Shown here: positions 19,441 through 27,415 of the stretch, piece after piece
How the letters are laid out: every line of letters begins with the position of its first letter
Numbering within the stretch: the first letter of the stretch is position 1
Source of the DNA: an uncultured Collinsella sp.
GTDB lineage: Bacteria; Actinomycetota; Coriobacteriia; Coriobacteriales; Coriobacteriaceae
Assembly: GCA_900540855.1 (NCBI GenBank)
Contig: UQHK01000002.1
Location: forward strand, 1-64,000
Length of the DNA stretch: 64,000 nucleotides
Direction: 5' to 3'
Notes under the pieces: generated by a model
The model's database searches: none
What the model was told of the DNA's origin: nothing
The model's input: only the letters and a program-made list of their open reading frames with translations
Program-made: the position numbers and the translations under genes

Positions 19441-19679
19441 GGATGTCGGGAAAGTCTGGATGGTATCGGGCCTGCAAACACCCGATAACCGTCGACTTTT
19501 CAAGGAACATACGGGGCGAGCCCCGCTTGTGGAGTGCTATCTTACCACGTTCTAAAGGCAGACAGCTGCTCTATGCACGAGCTGTGAAGACCCCAATGTG
19601 CGCCGCACTTCGCACTTTTGTTACCGATCGCGTCACGTATATTTTCGCCAAGCAAAATTGACCCGTCGAAAGGACCGTT

Positions 19680-20114
19680 ATGGATACCAAGCAGCAACTC
19701 GTCGATGCCCTCGCAGGCCTGGGCTCAACCATTACTGAAGCTATGGATGTCATCGAGGGCTTTGTCCCCTGCGGACATCCCGCCCTCACGGTATCGAACG
19801 CACTCGTCGCGCTGGACGTTGACGATGATGCAGCTCTCGCCCAGCAGCTTGAGACCGTCGAGGGCTTTATCGACCACGTGAGTGAGAACCGCGGCGTGGC
19901 CGCCTACCACGGTATCGAGGTCGAGCTCGCGGGTCCCAAGGCCGATCTGTTCGCAGCAATCCGCGAGGTAGGCGCCCTTATGCAGACCGCAGGCGTCAAG
20001 AACACCCAGGTCAACGAGTGGGTCTACCGCAGTCTGGCAGCACTCGACAGCTCCAACGAAAAGGTAGCCGAGCAGCTCGCAGAAAGTCCCGCCATCAAGG
20101 CCGAGCTTTTGTAA
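19680..20114 (+). CDS. Hypothetical acidic helical protein
   Basis: I do not recognise this 144-residue protein. It is acidic, predicted helical, with no signal peptide or membrane segment, and contains repeated E/D-rich helices (GFVPCGHPAL in the middle is the only Cys-containing block). The ATG follows GAAAGGACCGTT and codon use matches the neighbours, so it is probably a real, cytoplasmic gene. It is divergent from ssrA and convergent with the PIN-domain toxin gene. Confidence 0.7.
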   Translation: MDTKQQLVDALAGLGSTITEAMDVIEGFVPCGHPALTVSNALVALDVDDDAALAQQLETVEGFIDHVSENRGVAAYHGIEVELAGPKADLFAAIREVGALMQTAGVKNTQVNEWVYRSLAALDSSNEKVAEQLAESPAIKAELL

Positions 20115-20123
20115 ATAGCAGAC

Positions 20124-20160
20124 GCGGGCCCCTTGGCGCATCGTCGTCCAAGAGGCCCGC
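20124..20160. terminator. Stem-loop between convergent genes
   Basis: GCGGGCC and GGCCCGC enclose a second stem TTGG/CCAA. It lies between the stop codons of the hypothetical gene and the PIN toxin and could serve both strands, but no T-tract follows on either side. Confidence 0.45.
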
Positions 20161-20172
20161 AAACAGTTCGCG

Positions 20173-20688
20173 TTAACCGATTGCCACGCCACCACGTTCG
20201 GCCAAAGCCAGAATCGGCATTATTTGGCGCGGGGTCTTTGCTGCAAGATCGGCATGTTCGAGCAGTTTGCGATCGTTAGTTACCAAGTAATCAACCTGTG
20301 CGCGTTTGCATGCGGCGAGTACCAAGTTGTCCTCGTAATCGCGATGGAGCGCTAAGTATTTGTCGGCCAGCCAAAGGTCCGACGCATCTGCACCCACGGC
20401 CGTGGCGTTTTCGGTCATGTTCCGAACAAACGCCAACGCCGCATCGCCAATTGCACGGGCAGATGCCTCGTTGAGCACTCCCCCGCTGGCAAGAACGCTA
20501 CGCTTCAGCTCGTGTTGGACAACGTACAGCACGTCCTTGGCGATATGCACCGGAAAGAACAACGTTGCGCCCGATTCCGTCGCCCGCCCAATAAACGCAC
20601 GCGCGGCAAGCGACTCGGCATGGTCGGCGCAAAACGAATCAACCCATACGTTGGCATCCACCATTATTTTGAGGGGAGCCCCGCTCAC
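20173..20688 (-). CDS. PIN-domain toxin (VapC-like)
   Basis: This 171-residue PIN-domain protein is a probable RNase toxin. The first acidic residue is in MVDANVWVDSF near the start, and the later acidic cluster and motif YEDNLVLAACKRAQVDYLVTNDRKLL is typical of PIN domains. The GTG start overlaps the antitoxin stop (GTGA) and follows AAAAGGGG at good spacing, so translation is coupled. A longer open frame upstream overlaps the antitoxin in another frame and is not real. The toxin target, likely RNA, is inferred from the fold. Confidence 0.85.
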   Translation of the reverse strand: MSGAPLKIMVDANVWVDSFCADHAESLAARAFIGRATESGATLFFPVHIAKDVLYVVQHELKRSVLASGGVLNEASARAIGDAALAFVRNMTENATAVGADASDLWLADKYLALHRDYEDNLVLAACKRAQVDYLVTNDRKLLEHADLAAKTPRQIMPILALAERGGVAIG

Positions 20689-21038
20689 AGGATCATCCCC
20701 TTTTGGCGATAGTGCTCGTCCATGGCTTCGGAATAGATTGTTTCCCAACCGCGATCGTCGGATACGGGCGACGTAGCGATGCCCAGGTCCGCGTAAAGCT
20801 GATCTGCCGCCGCCCATGATGCGGCGAACGGAGTATCGGGCGCGACGGTCTGCTGCCGGTCGTCGACGGCCGCAAGCACTTCCTCGCACTGCCCGCCACC
20901 CTGCGCGACCTTGGCCACCACCTTTTTGATGAGCTCGGGCAGTGACCCGCCCGAAAGCCGCAGCACCTCCTCGGCACGGTTCTTGACCTGGCGATCTACG
21001 CGAACGTTCACCTGCGCCATGCCGCTAACAGCACCCAC
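20685..21038 (-). CDS. Antitoxin, RelB/DinJ-like ribbon-helix-helix
   Basis: The partner of the PIN toxin. The N-terminal block MAQVNVRVDRQVKNRAEEVL is typical of RelB/DinJ ribbon-helix-helix antitoxins; the C-terminal half (SDDRGWETIYSEAMDEHYRQ) probably wraps the toxin. The pairing of a DinJ-type antitoxin with a PIN toxin is slightly unusual, since VapB partners are often AbrB- or RHH-type. I chose the GTG after AAGGGAGC; the ATG 18 nt downstream is the alternative. It is first in a two-gene operon behind a promoter with repeated GCTAGC sites. Confidence 0.8.
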   Translation of the reverse strand: MGAVSGMAQVNVRVDRQVKNRAEEVLRLSGGSLPELIKKVVAKVAQGGGQCEEVLAAVDDRQQTVAPDTPFAASWAAADQLYADLGIATSPVSDDRGWETIYSEAMDEHYRQKGMIL

Positions 21039-21060
21039 GTCGATCCCGCTCCCTTCAATT

Positions 21061-21107
21061 GCTAGCCCTGCTAGCAACACTATATAGAGAAGCTAGCACA
21101 TGGTCAA
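21061..21107 (-). promoter_or_regulatory. Toxin-antitoxin promoter with three GCTAGC operator sites
   Basis: On the minus strand TTGACC (21102-21107) and TATAGT (21079-21084) are 17 bp apart. The palindrome GCTAGC occurs at 21092-21097 inside the spacer and at 21070-21075 and 21061-21066 just after the -10. This layout fits binding and autorepression by the antitoxin. The sites are visible; binding is inferred. Confidence 0.75.
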
Positions 21108-21111
21108 ACGC

Positions 21112-21157
21112 AAAAGGCCTGCGCCCAGACGACACCAATGCCGTCTGGGCGCAGGCC
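21112..21157 (-). terminator. Terminator of the P-type ATPase gene
   Basis: A 16-bp perfect stem (GGCCTGCGCCCAGACG and its complement) with a 10-nt loop is followed on the minus strand by TTTTG. It lies between the ATPase stop and the antitoxin promoter. Confidence 0.8.
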
Positions 21158-21181
21158 AGATAACGTGGGCGAACACGTCTG

Positions 21182-23257
21182 CTAACGCAGGTAAGCCTTC
21201 GCGTTGCTCAGGCTGTAGGCAATCGTCGAGCCGTTGTGCAGCAGCGACGACGCTTGCGGGGTAATCGTGCCGGTAATGCCCAGTGCCAAGAGTGCTGAGT
21301 TGGTAAGCATCACCTTAGAATAGGAACTCGTCAGACGATCAATGAGGCCCTGGCTCATGCGGCGCAGGCGAACAATCGCCGCGAGGTCCGTATCGGTCAG
21401 GATGATGTCGGCGACCTCCTTGGCGATGTCGCTTCCGCCACCCATCGCCAGGCCCACGTCGGCCAAACCGAGCGCCGGCGAATCGTTGACGCCGTCGCCC
21501 ACCATGGCAACATGGCGCCCCTCGCCCTTAATGCGCTCCACATACGCGTACTTGTCCTCGGGCAGCAGCTCGGCCTTAAACTCGTCGACCCCCGCCTCTC
21601 GCGCAATGCGCTCGGCCGTGCGCTCGGAATCGCCCGTGAGCATGACCACGTGCTTGACGCCCAACGCGTGCAGGTCGGCGATGGCCTCGCGGACCCCGGG
21701 CTTAAGCGGGTCCTCGATACCGAGCACGCCCACAACGGTGCCGTCGACCGCCAGATACAGCGGCGACAGTCCCTGCATCTGGGACTCAATGCGCTCCTTA
21801 ATGTCGGAATCGAGCTGCGCGCTCTCGTCCTCAAACACAAAGTGTGCCGAGCCGATAATCGCGCGACGCCCTTCGATGGACGAAGCGATGCCGTGCGCCA
21901 CAATATACTCGACCGCAGCGTGACGCTCGCGGTGCTCGAGCCCGCGCTCGCGGGCGGCGTTGACCACGGCACGCGCCACCGGATGCGGGAAATGCTCCTC
22001 CAGGCAGGCAGAAAGGCGAAGGACCTCGTCCTCGCTCCAGCCGTCGGTCGTGAGCACGCAAGCTAGGCGCGGCTGGGCCTCGGTCAGCGTACCGGTCTTG
22101 TCAAAGACAATGGTATCGGCCTTGGCAAACGACTCAAAGTACTTAGCGCCCTTGACCATAACACCCATCTTGGCAGCGTCGCTCATGGCAGTCATGACGG
22201 CGACGGAACCCGTGAGCTTGAGCGCGCACGAATAGTCGACCATCAGTGCCGCTGAGGTCTTGATGAGGCTGCGGGTGGTAAGCGCGACCAGGCCCGCGAG
22301 CAGGAAGTTCCACGGGACAATCTTGTTGGCGAGGTCTTCCATGTGCGACTGGCCCTCGGACTTGAGCGAGTCGGCCGTCTGCACGAGCGAGACGATCGAG
22401 CGAAGCTTGGTCTGAGCCGTGTTGGCGCGCACGCGCACCAAGATGCTGCCGTCTTCCACGACGGTACCGGCGAACACGTCGTCGCCCACGCTGCGCTCGA
22501 CGGCCAGCGGCTCGCCGGTCAGGGTCGCCTGGTTGACCATGGCACTCCCCTGCTCGACAACACCGTCGATGCAAATGGACATGCCAGTGCGCACGGCGAC
22601 CAGATCGCCGGGCTCAAGCTCGGTCGCGGCAACGCTTACCTCGGTGTCGCCGACGACCTTTTGCGCCTTGTCGGGCACATCGAGCAGCGAGTTGATGAGC
22701 TCGTTTTCGCTCATGGCGCGGGTGTAGTCCTCGAGCAGCTCGCCCACGTTGAGCAGGAACATCGTCTGGCCCGCGGTGTCGACATCACGTTTGACGAACG
22801 AAATGCCGATGGCCGAAGCGTCGAGCACGGGAACGGTCAGGCGCGGCTGCGCGAGCTCGTGGAGGGCGGCACGCAAAAAGGCCATGTAACCGACCACGAC
22901 AAACACCGCACGCAGAGGCGTCGGCAAGAACCAGCGGCGCGCGTAGTGGGCGCCGATAAGTGTGGCAAGATCCATGACGAGCTTGTGCTTGCGTGGCTCA
23001 AGCTGCATCACGTAACCCGTCTTTGCGTCGGCAATGGCCTGGGCATCGAGCGCGCCCAAGGCGTCGAGCACGCCCGCACGACACCGCTCGTCATATTCGA
23101 GCGCCATCTGACCGATGCGGCCGTAGACGCGCACCTTGTGCACGCCGTCGATGTCGCCGCCAAGCTTAAGAAGTGCATCGAGATCGCTCTCTGGCACAGG
23201 ACCCGCCAATTGAAGACGGGTCCTGCCGGGGATCTCGCTAATAATCGAGAATCTCAT
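21182..23257 (-). CDS. Heavy-metal P-type ATPase with a non-CPC metal site
   Basis: A 691-residue membrane transporter that should move a transition metal using ATP. A divergent N-terminal HMA-like domain without CxxC (about 1-75) precedes the core. The actuator motif is TLTGEP, the phosphorylated Asp near residue 384 is in FDKTGTLTEAQP, the HP motif is in EEHFPHPVA, and the hinge is MVGDGVNDSPAL. The membrane metal-site motif reads YSCALKLT near residue 340 instead of CPC or SPC, so the specificity cannot be read off. It follows a DUF6110-like gene by 18 nt, and a palindrome shared with the ABC/AraC region lies upstream. Confidence 0.85.
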   Translation of the reverse strand: MRFSIISEIPGRTRLQLAGPVPESDLDALLKLGGDIDGVHKVRVYGRIGQMALEYDERCRAGVLDALGALDAQAIADAKTGYVMQLEPRKHKLVMDLATLIGAHYARRWFLPTPLRAVFVVVGYMAFLRAALHELAQPRLTVPVLDASAIGISFVKRDVDTAGQTMFLLNVGELLEDYTRAMSENELINSLLDVPDKAQKVVGDTEVSVAATELEPGDLVAVRTGMSICIDGVVEQGSAMVNQATLTGEPLAVERSVGDDVFAGTVVEDGSILVRVRANTAQTKLRSIVSLVQTADSLKSEGQSHMEDLANKIVPWNFLLAGLVALTTRSLIKTSAALMVDYSCALKLTGSVAVMTAMSDAAKMGVMVKGAKYFESFAKADTIVFDKTGTLTEAQPRLACVLTTDGWSEDEVLRLSACLEEHFPHPVARAVVNAARERGLEHRERHAAVEYIVAHGIASSIEGRRAIIGSAHFVFEDESAQLDSDIKERIESQMQGLSPLYLAVDGTVVGVLGIEDPLKPGVREAIADLHALGVKHVVMLTGDSERTAERIAREAGVDEFKAELLPEDKYAYVERIKGEGRHVAMVGDGVNDSPALGLADVGLAMGGGSDIAKEVADIILTDTDLAAIVRLRRMSQGLIDRLTSSYSKVMLTNSALLALGITGTITPQASSLLHNGSTIAYSLSNAKAYLR

Positions 23258-23275
23258 AGTTTGTGCCTGGGAGCG

Positions 23276-23521
23276 TTACTCGGCTGCCTCGTCAGCAGCG
23301 GCCTCGCTCTGGGTGATGTAAGCAGCCTCGGCAACCATGTCGTCGACATTAGCCTTGGCCTGCTCGACCATGTCCTGGTAGCCGTTCTTGATGCGCATGC
23401 CGCACGCAATACCCTGCACGCAGGCATTCTTGACCGGAGCGCTGGTAAGCAGCTTGATGCCGGCCGTGCCAAGCAGAAAACCGCCACCGACAAGCAGGGT
23501 ATTGAACGTCGACTTCTTCAT
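23276..23521 (-). CDS. Small DUF6110-like membrane-associated protein
   Basis: An 81-residue protein starting MKKSTFNTLLVGGGFLLGTAG, with one hydrophobic N-terminal segment (about 8-25) and a helical, acidic C-terminus. The GMRIKNGYQDM block and the position just upstream of a metal P-type ATPase suggest the DUF6110 family, often found with such pumps; its function is unknown. A single Cys pair region (VKNACVQGIACGMR) could be metal-related, which is speculation. The start follows AAAAGGGAGAAGC. It forms an operon with the ATPase. Confidence 0.7.
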   Translation of the reverse strand: MKKSTFNTLLVGGGFLLGTAGIKLLTSAPVKNACVQGIACGMRIKNGYQDMVEQAKANVDDMVAEAAYITQSEAAADEAAE

Positions 23522-23630
23522 GTTGCTTCTCCCTTTTGCCGCATTGGACGCGGCATGGTGCTTCAGCACCCGAGTAAACAAGTTTGCTCGAGCACGCTTT
23601 TGAAATATCTCAATTTTATCTAACTATCTA

Positions 23631-23648
23631 GGTCAGCCATGGCTAACC
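23631..23648. promoter_or_regulatory. Palindromic operator upstream of the P-type ATPase operon
   Basis: GGTCAGCCATGGCTAACC is an 18-bp palindrome with one mismatched pair, resembling DtxR/IdeR-type iron boxes (TTAGGTTAG...CTAACC) in its GGTnAGCC halves. It lies 110 bp upstream of the DUF6110-like gene. An AGCCATGGCT core also occurs between the ABC and AraC genes. Confidence 0.6.
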
Positions 23649-23691
23649 TTTTGAAAATTAACGATGCGGAGTAACCGATTGTCAATGTGAC

Positions 23692-23709
23692 AAAGGGACT
23701 GTCCCTTTG
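23692..23709. repeat. GGGACAG-type palindrome at the ABC operon 3' end
   Basis: CAAAGGGAC and GTCCCTTTG form a perfect inverted repeat 8 nt after the ABC stop. It appears to be a short member of the GGGGACAGGCACC palindrome family seen at five other minus-strand gene ends in the window. Confidence 0.5.
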
Positions 23710-23716
23710 CCCCTTC

Positions 23717-25474
23717 TTACAACTGCCAGGTAGCTGCTTCCTTTTGCAGCGCCACCATGCGGGCGAATTCTCCACCTGCCGCCTTGAGTTGCGCCGGAGC
23801 ACCCTGCTCGGCTACCACACCATCCTTGAGCACAACGATCTTATCGGCATTTTCTACCGTGCGCATACGGTGGGCGATCACGATAACCGTCTTGCCTGCG
23901 AGCAGGCGGGAAAGCGCCTGCTGCACCACGGTCTCGTTCTCCACATCTAAACTCGCCGTCGCCTCGTCCAGCAACACGATCGGCGCGTCTTTGAGCAGCG
24001 CACGGGCGATGGAGATTCGTTGGCGCTCGCCACCGGACAGCTTGGAGCCGTTCTCGCCAATCATGGTGTCATAGCCCTGTGGCATGTGGCTCACAAACCC
24101 GTCGCAGTTGGCGGCATGCGCGGCAGCAAGCACTTCCTCATCGGTGGCATCGCGACGACCAAGACGAATGTTGCCCATCACCGTGTCGTCAAAGAGCAGC
24201 ACGTCTTGGAACACGATGGCGTAGTCGCGCAGCAGCACCTCGGGGTCTACGCTCGCAACATCCACGCCGCCCACGGTGACCGTGCCTTCGGTGGCGTCCC
24301 AAAAGCGCGCGGCCAGGCGGCTCACCGTGGACTTACCGGAGCCCGAAGGACCTACCAGGGCCGTGACCTCGCCCTCCTTGGCCATGAAGCTTACATCGGT
24401 CAAGATCTTCTCGCCTGCGCGTCCGTCCTCCCCTGCACCATAGCCAAATGCAACGTGATCGAACACCACGTCATGGCCCACGGGCTCAAACTTTTCGCTC
24501 CCCCGCGCCACGGGCTCCTCCATGATGGAGCGCATGCGCTTGGCCGACGACTCGGCGGCAAACAGCTCGGACATCAGCATCAGCGCCTGATCAAAGGGCG
24601 CATAGATGCGGCTCACCATAAGCAGGAAGGCAAACATCATCAAAAAGTCGACCTGGCCGGAGGCGACCATCGCAGCGCCCGTGACCAACGTGGTGGCAAT
24701 CCCCAGGCGCAGGATGGCAAAGGCGGAGTTGACCAAAAGCCCATTGGCGAGCTCGCCTCTGGTGGTCTCGCGCTCCTCGGCATCGATCATGGCGTTGAGC
24801 CCCTCAAGATAATGAGCCTCCTGGTTGGTGGCGCGGATCTCGCGCACGCAGTCGAGCGTCTCCTGGATCGCCTCGGTAACCTTGACCTTCTCGGCACGCA
24901 CATGGTCGAACACCGGGATTATGGGGCCGCGCGTCAGATACAGCACGGCAAAGGCCACGGGAACGCTCCAAAACGCCGCAATCGCCAGCTGCCAGCAAAA
25001 GAACAGCGACGCCACGAACACAATGGCGCTTGCGATGATGGCACCCCAAAGCTCTCCCAGCACGTGGCTGTAGGCGTGCTCCATGGCCTGGACGTCGCCC
25101 ATAATGGTCTCGGTTAAATCGGCCAGATCACGACGACCAAAAAACGACAGCGGCAGTTTGCGCAAGCGCTCGGCAATCTCCATGCGCTGCTTTCCGCACT
25201 CCTCGTAAAAGATGCAGTAGGTGTAGTAATACTGCTGCCAGTTAGAGGCAAAGAGCAACACGAAAAAGACCAGGAGGCCGCCCACGATCGGCAGAGCATC
25301 CGGCAGGTCGGCGCTGCTGGCGAGATGCTCGACAAAGCTGGCCATGACCAGGAATAAAAAGCCCATGCCGGCCATGGTAATGAGATTGGTGAGCGTGGTC
25401 CAGAAAATGCCGCGTTTTACGCCGGCGACGCCTTTATCGGATAGGAAATACTTCTTTTGGAATGAGGCGAACAT
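23717..25474 (-). CDS. ABC transporter, fused permease/ATPase (YbtQ/IrtB-like)
   Basis: This 585-residue half transporter has an N-terminal six-helix membrane domain (about 20-320) and a C-terminal ATPase with Walker A GPSGSGKST, signature LSGGERQRI, Walker B VLLDEATASLD and H-loop IAHR. Its partner is the adjacent gene, whose stop overlaps this ATG (TAAATG). The pair plus a divergent AraC regulator resembles the yersiniabactin YbtPQ or mycobactin IrtAB importers, so ferric-siderophore or another metallophore is the likely substrate. That is inferred from gene order and the sibling's motifs, not shown directly. Confidence 0.85.
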   Translation of the reverse strand: MFASFQKKYFLSDKGVAGVKRGIFWTTLTNLITMAGMGFLFLVMASFVEHLASSADLPDALPIVGGLLVFFVLLFASNWQQYYYTYCIFYEECGKQRMEIAERLRKLPLSFFGRRDLADLTETIMGDVQAMEHAYSHVLGELWGAIIASAIVFVASLFFCWQLAIAAFWSVPVAFAVLYLTRGPIIPVFDHVRAEKVKVTEAIQETLDCVREIRATNQEAHYLEGLNAMIDAEERETTRGELANGLLVNSAFAILRLGIATTLVTGAAMVASGQVDFLMMFAFLLMVSRIYAPFDQALMLMSELFAAESSAKRMRSIMEEPVARGSEKFEPVGHDVVFDHVAFGYGAGEDGRAGEKILTDVSFMAKEGEVTALVGPSGSGKSTVSRLAARFWDATEGTVTVGGVDVASVDPEVLLRDYAIVFQDVLLFDDTVMGNIRLGRRDATDEEVLAAAHAANCDGFVSHMPQGYDTMIGENGSKLSGGERQRISIARALLKDAPIVLLDEATASLDVENETVVQQALSRLLAGKTVIVIAHRMRTVENADKIVVLKDGVVAEQGAPAQLKAAGGEFARMVALQKEAATWQL

Positions 25475-27301
25475 TTATGCCTCGCCTCCCTTCGTGACGG
25501 CGGCATCCGCAGTCGCTGCAGTGATTTTCCAGCTCGCGGCCTGTTCGTATTCGGCCCACATCTTGGCATACAGACCCTCTTGGGACAGCAACTCGGCATG
25601 GGTACCCGACTCCTGCACGCTGCCCTGGTTGAGCACCACGATTTGGTCTGCGCCCACTACAGTCGAGAGTCGGTGCGCAATCATAATGACCGTGCGACCC
25701 GCCGCCAGCTTGCTAAAGGCGCGCTGGATGAGCGCCTCGTTCTCGGGATCGGCAAACGCCGTGGCCTCATCGAGCACCACGATAGGTGCGTCTTTAAGAA
25801 TCGCGCGGGCGAGTGCCACGCGCTGGACCTCGCCGCCCGAAAGATATGCTCCGCCGGCGCCGAGCATGGTGTTGATGCCCTGTGGGAGCTTGGCCACAAT
25901 GTCGTCGCACTGAGCTGCGGAGAGGGCTGCACGTACTTCGTCGTCGGTTGCTGAAGGCTTGGAGGCACGCACGTTATCGGCAAGTGTTTGGCGGAACAGC
26001 TGGTTGGTCTGAAACACAAAGGCGACCTGGTCCATGAGCTCGTGCGGATCCATGTCGCGAACGTCTACGCCGCCCACAAGCACGCGACCCGAGGAAACAT
26101 CCCAAAAACGCGGGATCAGGCTTGCGCAGGTTGACTTACCGCCGCCCGAGGGACCAACCAACGCAAGGGTGCTACCAGCGGGAACGCTGAAACTCACATG
26201 GCTAACGGCAGGTGCTTCGGCACCTTCGTACGTAAAGCTCACGTCCTCAAAGCGCACATCGCTACCGGCGGAGTGCTTGGGCTGGGCAGGCACGGAGAGC
26301 TGTTTGGAACCCATGACGCTTCGAATACGAGCCAGCGAATCGGCACTCATCTGAGAGGCCTCGCCCACAAACATGAGCTTGGTCATGGCCGTCGGCACCA
26401 CGGCCGAAATAATCGCGTAAAACGTGAAGTTGGTCATAAAGCGTGCAAAGTCCGTCTCGCCCGGCACCAACAGCAACGCCACGGGCAAAAGGAATGCCAC
26501 AAGACCATTGAGCGCGGTAAGGTTGAGCACCTGTGGACCTCGGCAGAACGTGCCCGCATAGCTTTGCGCCATGTCGGCGTATTCGGCGATCGCATCGTGG
26601 AACGCCTTAAAGGAGTAGACCGTCTGCTGGAATACCTTGATCACGGGGATGCCGCGTACGTATTCGGTGCCGGTCTTGTTCATCTTGACCAGCGCACCCA
26701 TGTAGGCCTTCATAAACTCGGCGCCCTTGCCGCTCATCATGGTGGCCATGGCGCAAAACGAAACGACGACCGAGATTAAGCATGCCGCGCCCAAACGCCA
26801 ATCGAGGGCAAATAGCAGCACAAGCAGGCCCACGACCATGGCGGTGGCACCGGCGATATCGGGCAGCATGTGCGCGAGCAGCGTCTCGGTGGAGGCGGCA
26901 CAGCCGTCTACGATACGGCGCAGCTCACCGGTGGCGTGCGTGTCAAAGTAGCCGAGCGGCAGCTTAAGCAGATGCTCGCTCGTAGCCTTGCGGATATTGG
27001 ATGCGCAGCGAAACGCGGACAGGTGCGTGCACATGAGTCCCACGAAATAGACCACGATGCTTGCCAGGGCAAAACCAACAGCCCACCAACCATACATCGC
27101 GATGTCGGCGGCCTCGCTCCAGTTGGGCGCCACGGCAATCAGGTCTCGCGCAACAAGCCAGATACACACGTACGGGCCAAAGCTCAACAGCTGCGAGAAC
27201 GCCGAGAGGGCCATGCCCAAATACGTTAGGAATTTACGGTCACCGGCATACGCGAGCAACTCGCCGATGCCTCCACCTTCCCTTTTTGATCCCTTTGCCA
27301 T
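25475..27301 (-). CDS. ABC transporter, fused permease/ATPase (YbtP/IrtA-like)
   Basis: This 608-residue half transporter pairs with the downstream one. It has a membrane domain (about 30-330, with LGYFDTHATGELRRIV) and an ATPase with Walker A GPSGGGKST, signature YLSGGEVQRV, and the Walker B/D-loop string VVLDEATAFADPENE. The AFADPENE variant is typical of siderophore-type importers that keep the exporter fold (YbtP, IrtA). The ATG follows AGAAAGGAATCTC; a longer in-frame start overlapping the operator was rejected. The gene is divergent from an AraC regulator with a palindromic site between them. Confidence 0.85.
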   Translation of the reverse strand: MAKGSKREGGGIGELLAYAGDRKFLTYLGMALSAFSQLLSFGPYVCIWLVARDLIAVAPNWSEAADIAMYGWWAVGFALASIVVYFVGLMCTHLSAFRCASNIRKATSEHLLKLPLGYFDTHATGELRRIVDGCAASTETLLAHMLPDIAGATAMVVGLLVLLFALDWRLGAACLISVVVSFCAMATMMSGKGAEFMKAYMGALVKMNKTGTEYVRGIPVIKVFQQTVYSFKAFHDAIAEYADMAQSYAGTFCRGPQVLNLTALNGLVAFLLPVALLLVPGETDFARFMTNFTFYAIISAVVPTAMTKLMFVGEASQMSADSLARIRSVMGSKQLSVPAQPKHSAGSDVRFEDVSFTYEGAEAPAVSHVSFSVPAGSTLALVGPSGGGKSTCASLIPRFWDVSSGRVLVGGVDVRDMDPHELMDQVAFVFQTNQLFRQTLADNVRASKPSATDDEVRAALSAAQCDDIVAKLPQGINTMLGAGGAYLSGGEVQRVALARAILKDAPIVVLDEATAFADPENEALIQRAFSKLAAGRTVIMIAHRLSTVVGADQIVVLNQGSVQESGTHAELLSQEGLYAKMWAEYEQAASWKITAATADAAVTKGGEA

Positions 27302-27355
27302 GAGATTCCTTTCTAACGGCTTGAGAGTTAACCTTAATGAGCTTATCATTGACGT

Positions 27356-27371
27356 GTTAGCCATGGCTCAC
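27356..27371. promoter_or_regulatory. Palindromic operator between ABC and AraC genes
   Basis: GTTAGCCATGGCTCAC shares AGCCATGGCT with the site upstream of the P-type ATPase operon. On the plus strand it occupies the spacer between TTGACG (27349-27354) and a poor -10 (AATCAA, 27372-27377) ahead of the AraC gene, and it also lies upstream of the divergent ABC operon. A DtxR-like iron regulator or the AraC protein could bind here. Confidence 0.6.
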
Positions 27372-27415
27372 AATCAAGCCAGGCGTGGACGTTTCTGCAA
27401 AGGAAAGGGACGCTT

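Noticed and set aside
20689..20889. N-terminal extension of the PIN toxin
   Set aside because: It lies inside the antitoxin gene in another frame. The GTG with a good ribosome site at the antitoxin stop is the better start.
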